Shown piece after piece: positions 63,895-64,000 of a stretch of 64,000 bases of DNA (positions are counted from its first letter, which is position 1; every line of letters starts with the position of its first letter). Location of the stretch: NCBI RefSeq assembly GCF_019711195.1, contig NZ_CP081299.1:310001-374000 (forward strand), read 5' to 3'. Below the pieces are notes generated by a model. That model was not told where the DNA came from. It saw nothing but the letters and a program-made list of their open reading frames with translations, and made no database searches. A program made the position numbers and the translations under genes. This DNA comes from Dyadobacter sp. NIV53. GTDB lineage: Bacteria; Bacteroidota; Bacteroidia; Cytophagales; Spirosomataceae.

Positions 63895-64000
63895 TTAATT
63901 TAAGGATTGTAAATATTCCTTCATGATTTCAATTGTTTCCGCAGGTGCACTCATATGCGGACAGTGTCCCGTAGCTTTCATTATTTTTAAAGAACTTCCG
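63895..64000 (-). CDS. RsbQ-like alpha/beta hydrolase, C-terminal end (partial)
   Basis: The gene runs out of the window at its 5' side. The visible 34 residues end in ATGHCPHMSAPAETIEIM and match the C-terminus of RsbQ, where the GHCPHMS segment holds the catalytic histidine of the alpha/beta hydrolase fold. It ends 6 bp before the PAS kinase start, so the two are co-transcribed. In Bacillus RsbQ works with the PAS protein RsbP; plant karrikin and strigolactone receptors share this fold. The ligand is unknown. Confidence 0.7.
   Translation of the reverse strand, partial: GSSLKIMKATGHCPHMSAPAETIEIMKEYLQSLN

Overview
The window looks like a chromosome segment of a Bacteroidota bacterium. Protein wording points to the Cytophagales and a Dyadobacter or Spirosoma-like genus, but this is inferred from family wording, not from a database match. 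Supporting signs are an ECF sigma/FecR/SusC/SusD locus, a type IX secretion (T9SS) type B sorting domain beside a PorP/SprF-like protein, Bacteroidota-type -7 promoter boxes (TAnnTTTG), and the AT-rich gene starts typical of the phylum. No rRNA gene, convincing tRNA gene, insertion sequence, prophage or CRISPR array was found.

Layout. 1-344 is the end of a sensor kinase. 614-10471 is a nutrient-uptake locus: ECF sigma factor, FecR anti-sigma factor, SusC with an STN domain, SusD, a frameshifted gamma-glutamyltransferase and an exported HisC-like aminotransferase. 10617-14793 holds a Na+/H+ antiporter, a zinc metallopeptidase and a six-hairpin glycosidase-like protein. 15143-20987 is a small glycoconjugate-type cluster: acyl-CoA dehydrogenase-like protein, PIG-L deacetylase and NodS-like methyltransferase, facing a glycosyltransferase, a GH5-like hydrolase and a Nudix hydrolase.

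21304-43147 is the most unusual part: eight same-strand genes over 21.8 kb. They encode two related trypsin-like proteases, two small proteins, a DUF6603-type protein and three giant proteins of 1099, 2356 and 658 residues. None has a visible signal peptide. I recognise homologous signatures from hypothetical proteins of actinobacteria and myxobacteria but know of no described function; this is the best candidate for an undescribed system.

43148-46367 has repeats, a candidate small RNA with promoter and terminator, a MnmH-like protein lacking the selenotransfer cysteine, an EamA transporter and a small lipoprotein. 46619-53929 has an M16 peptidase and a T9SS cargo/PorP pair. 54146-59499 has a cupin, a DUF2461 protein, an isolated RluA N-terminal domain, a hemerythrin-like/cytochrome c pair and a frameshifted ricin-type lectin. 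59661-64000 has an SDR, a frameshifted SelA-like protein, and a PAS kinase preceded by an RsbQ-like hydrolase.

Three genes are broken by single-base changes in homopolymer runs (8073-8076, 59356-59360, 61582-61588). That pattern suggests sequencing errors at least as strongly as real gene decay. A repeat family with two hairpins and a fixed 14-nt linker occurs three times (10528, 12384, 30501).
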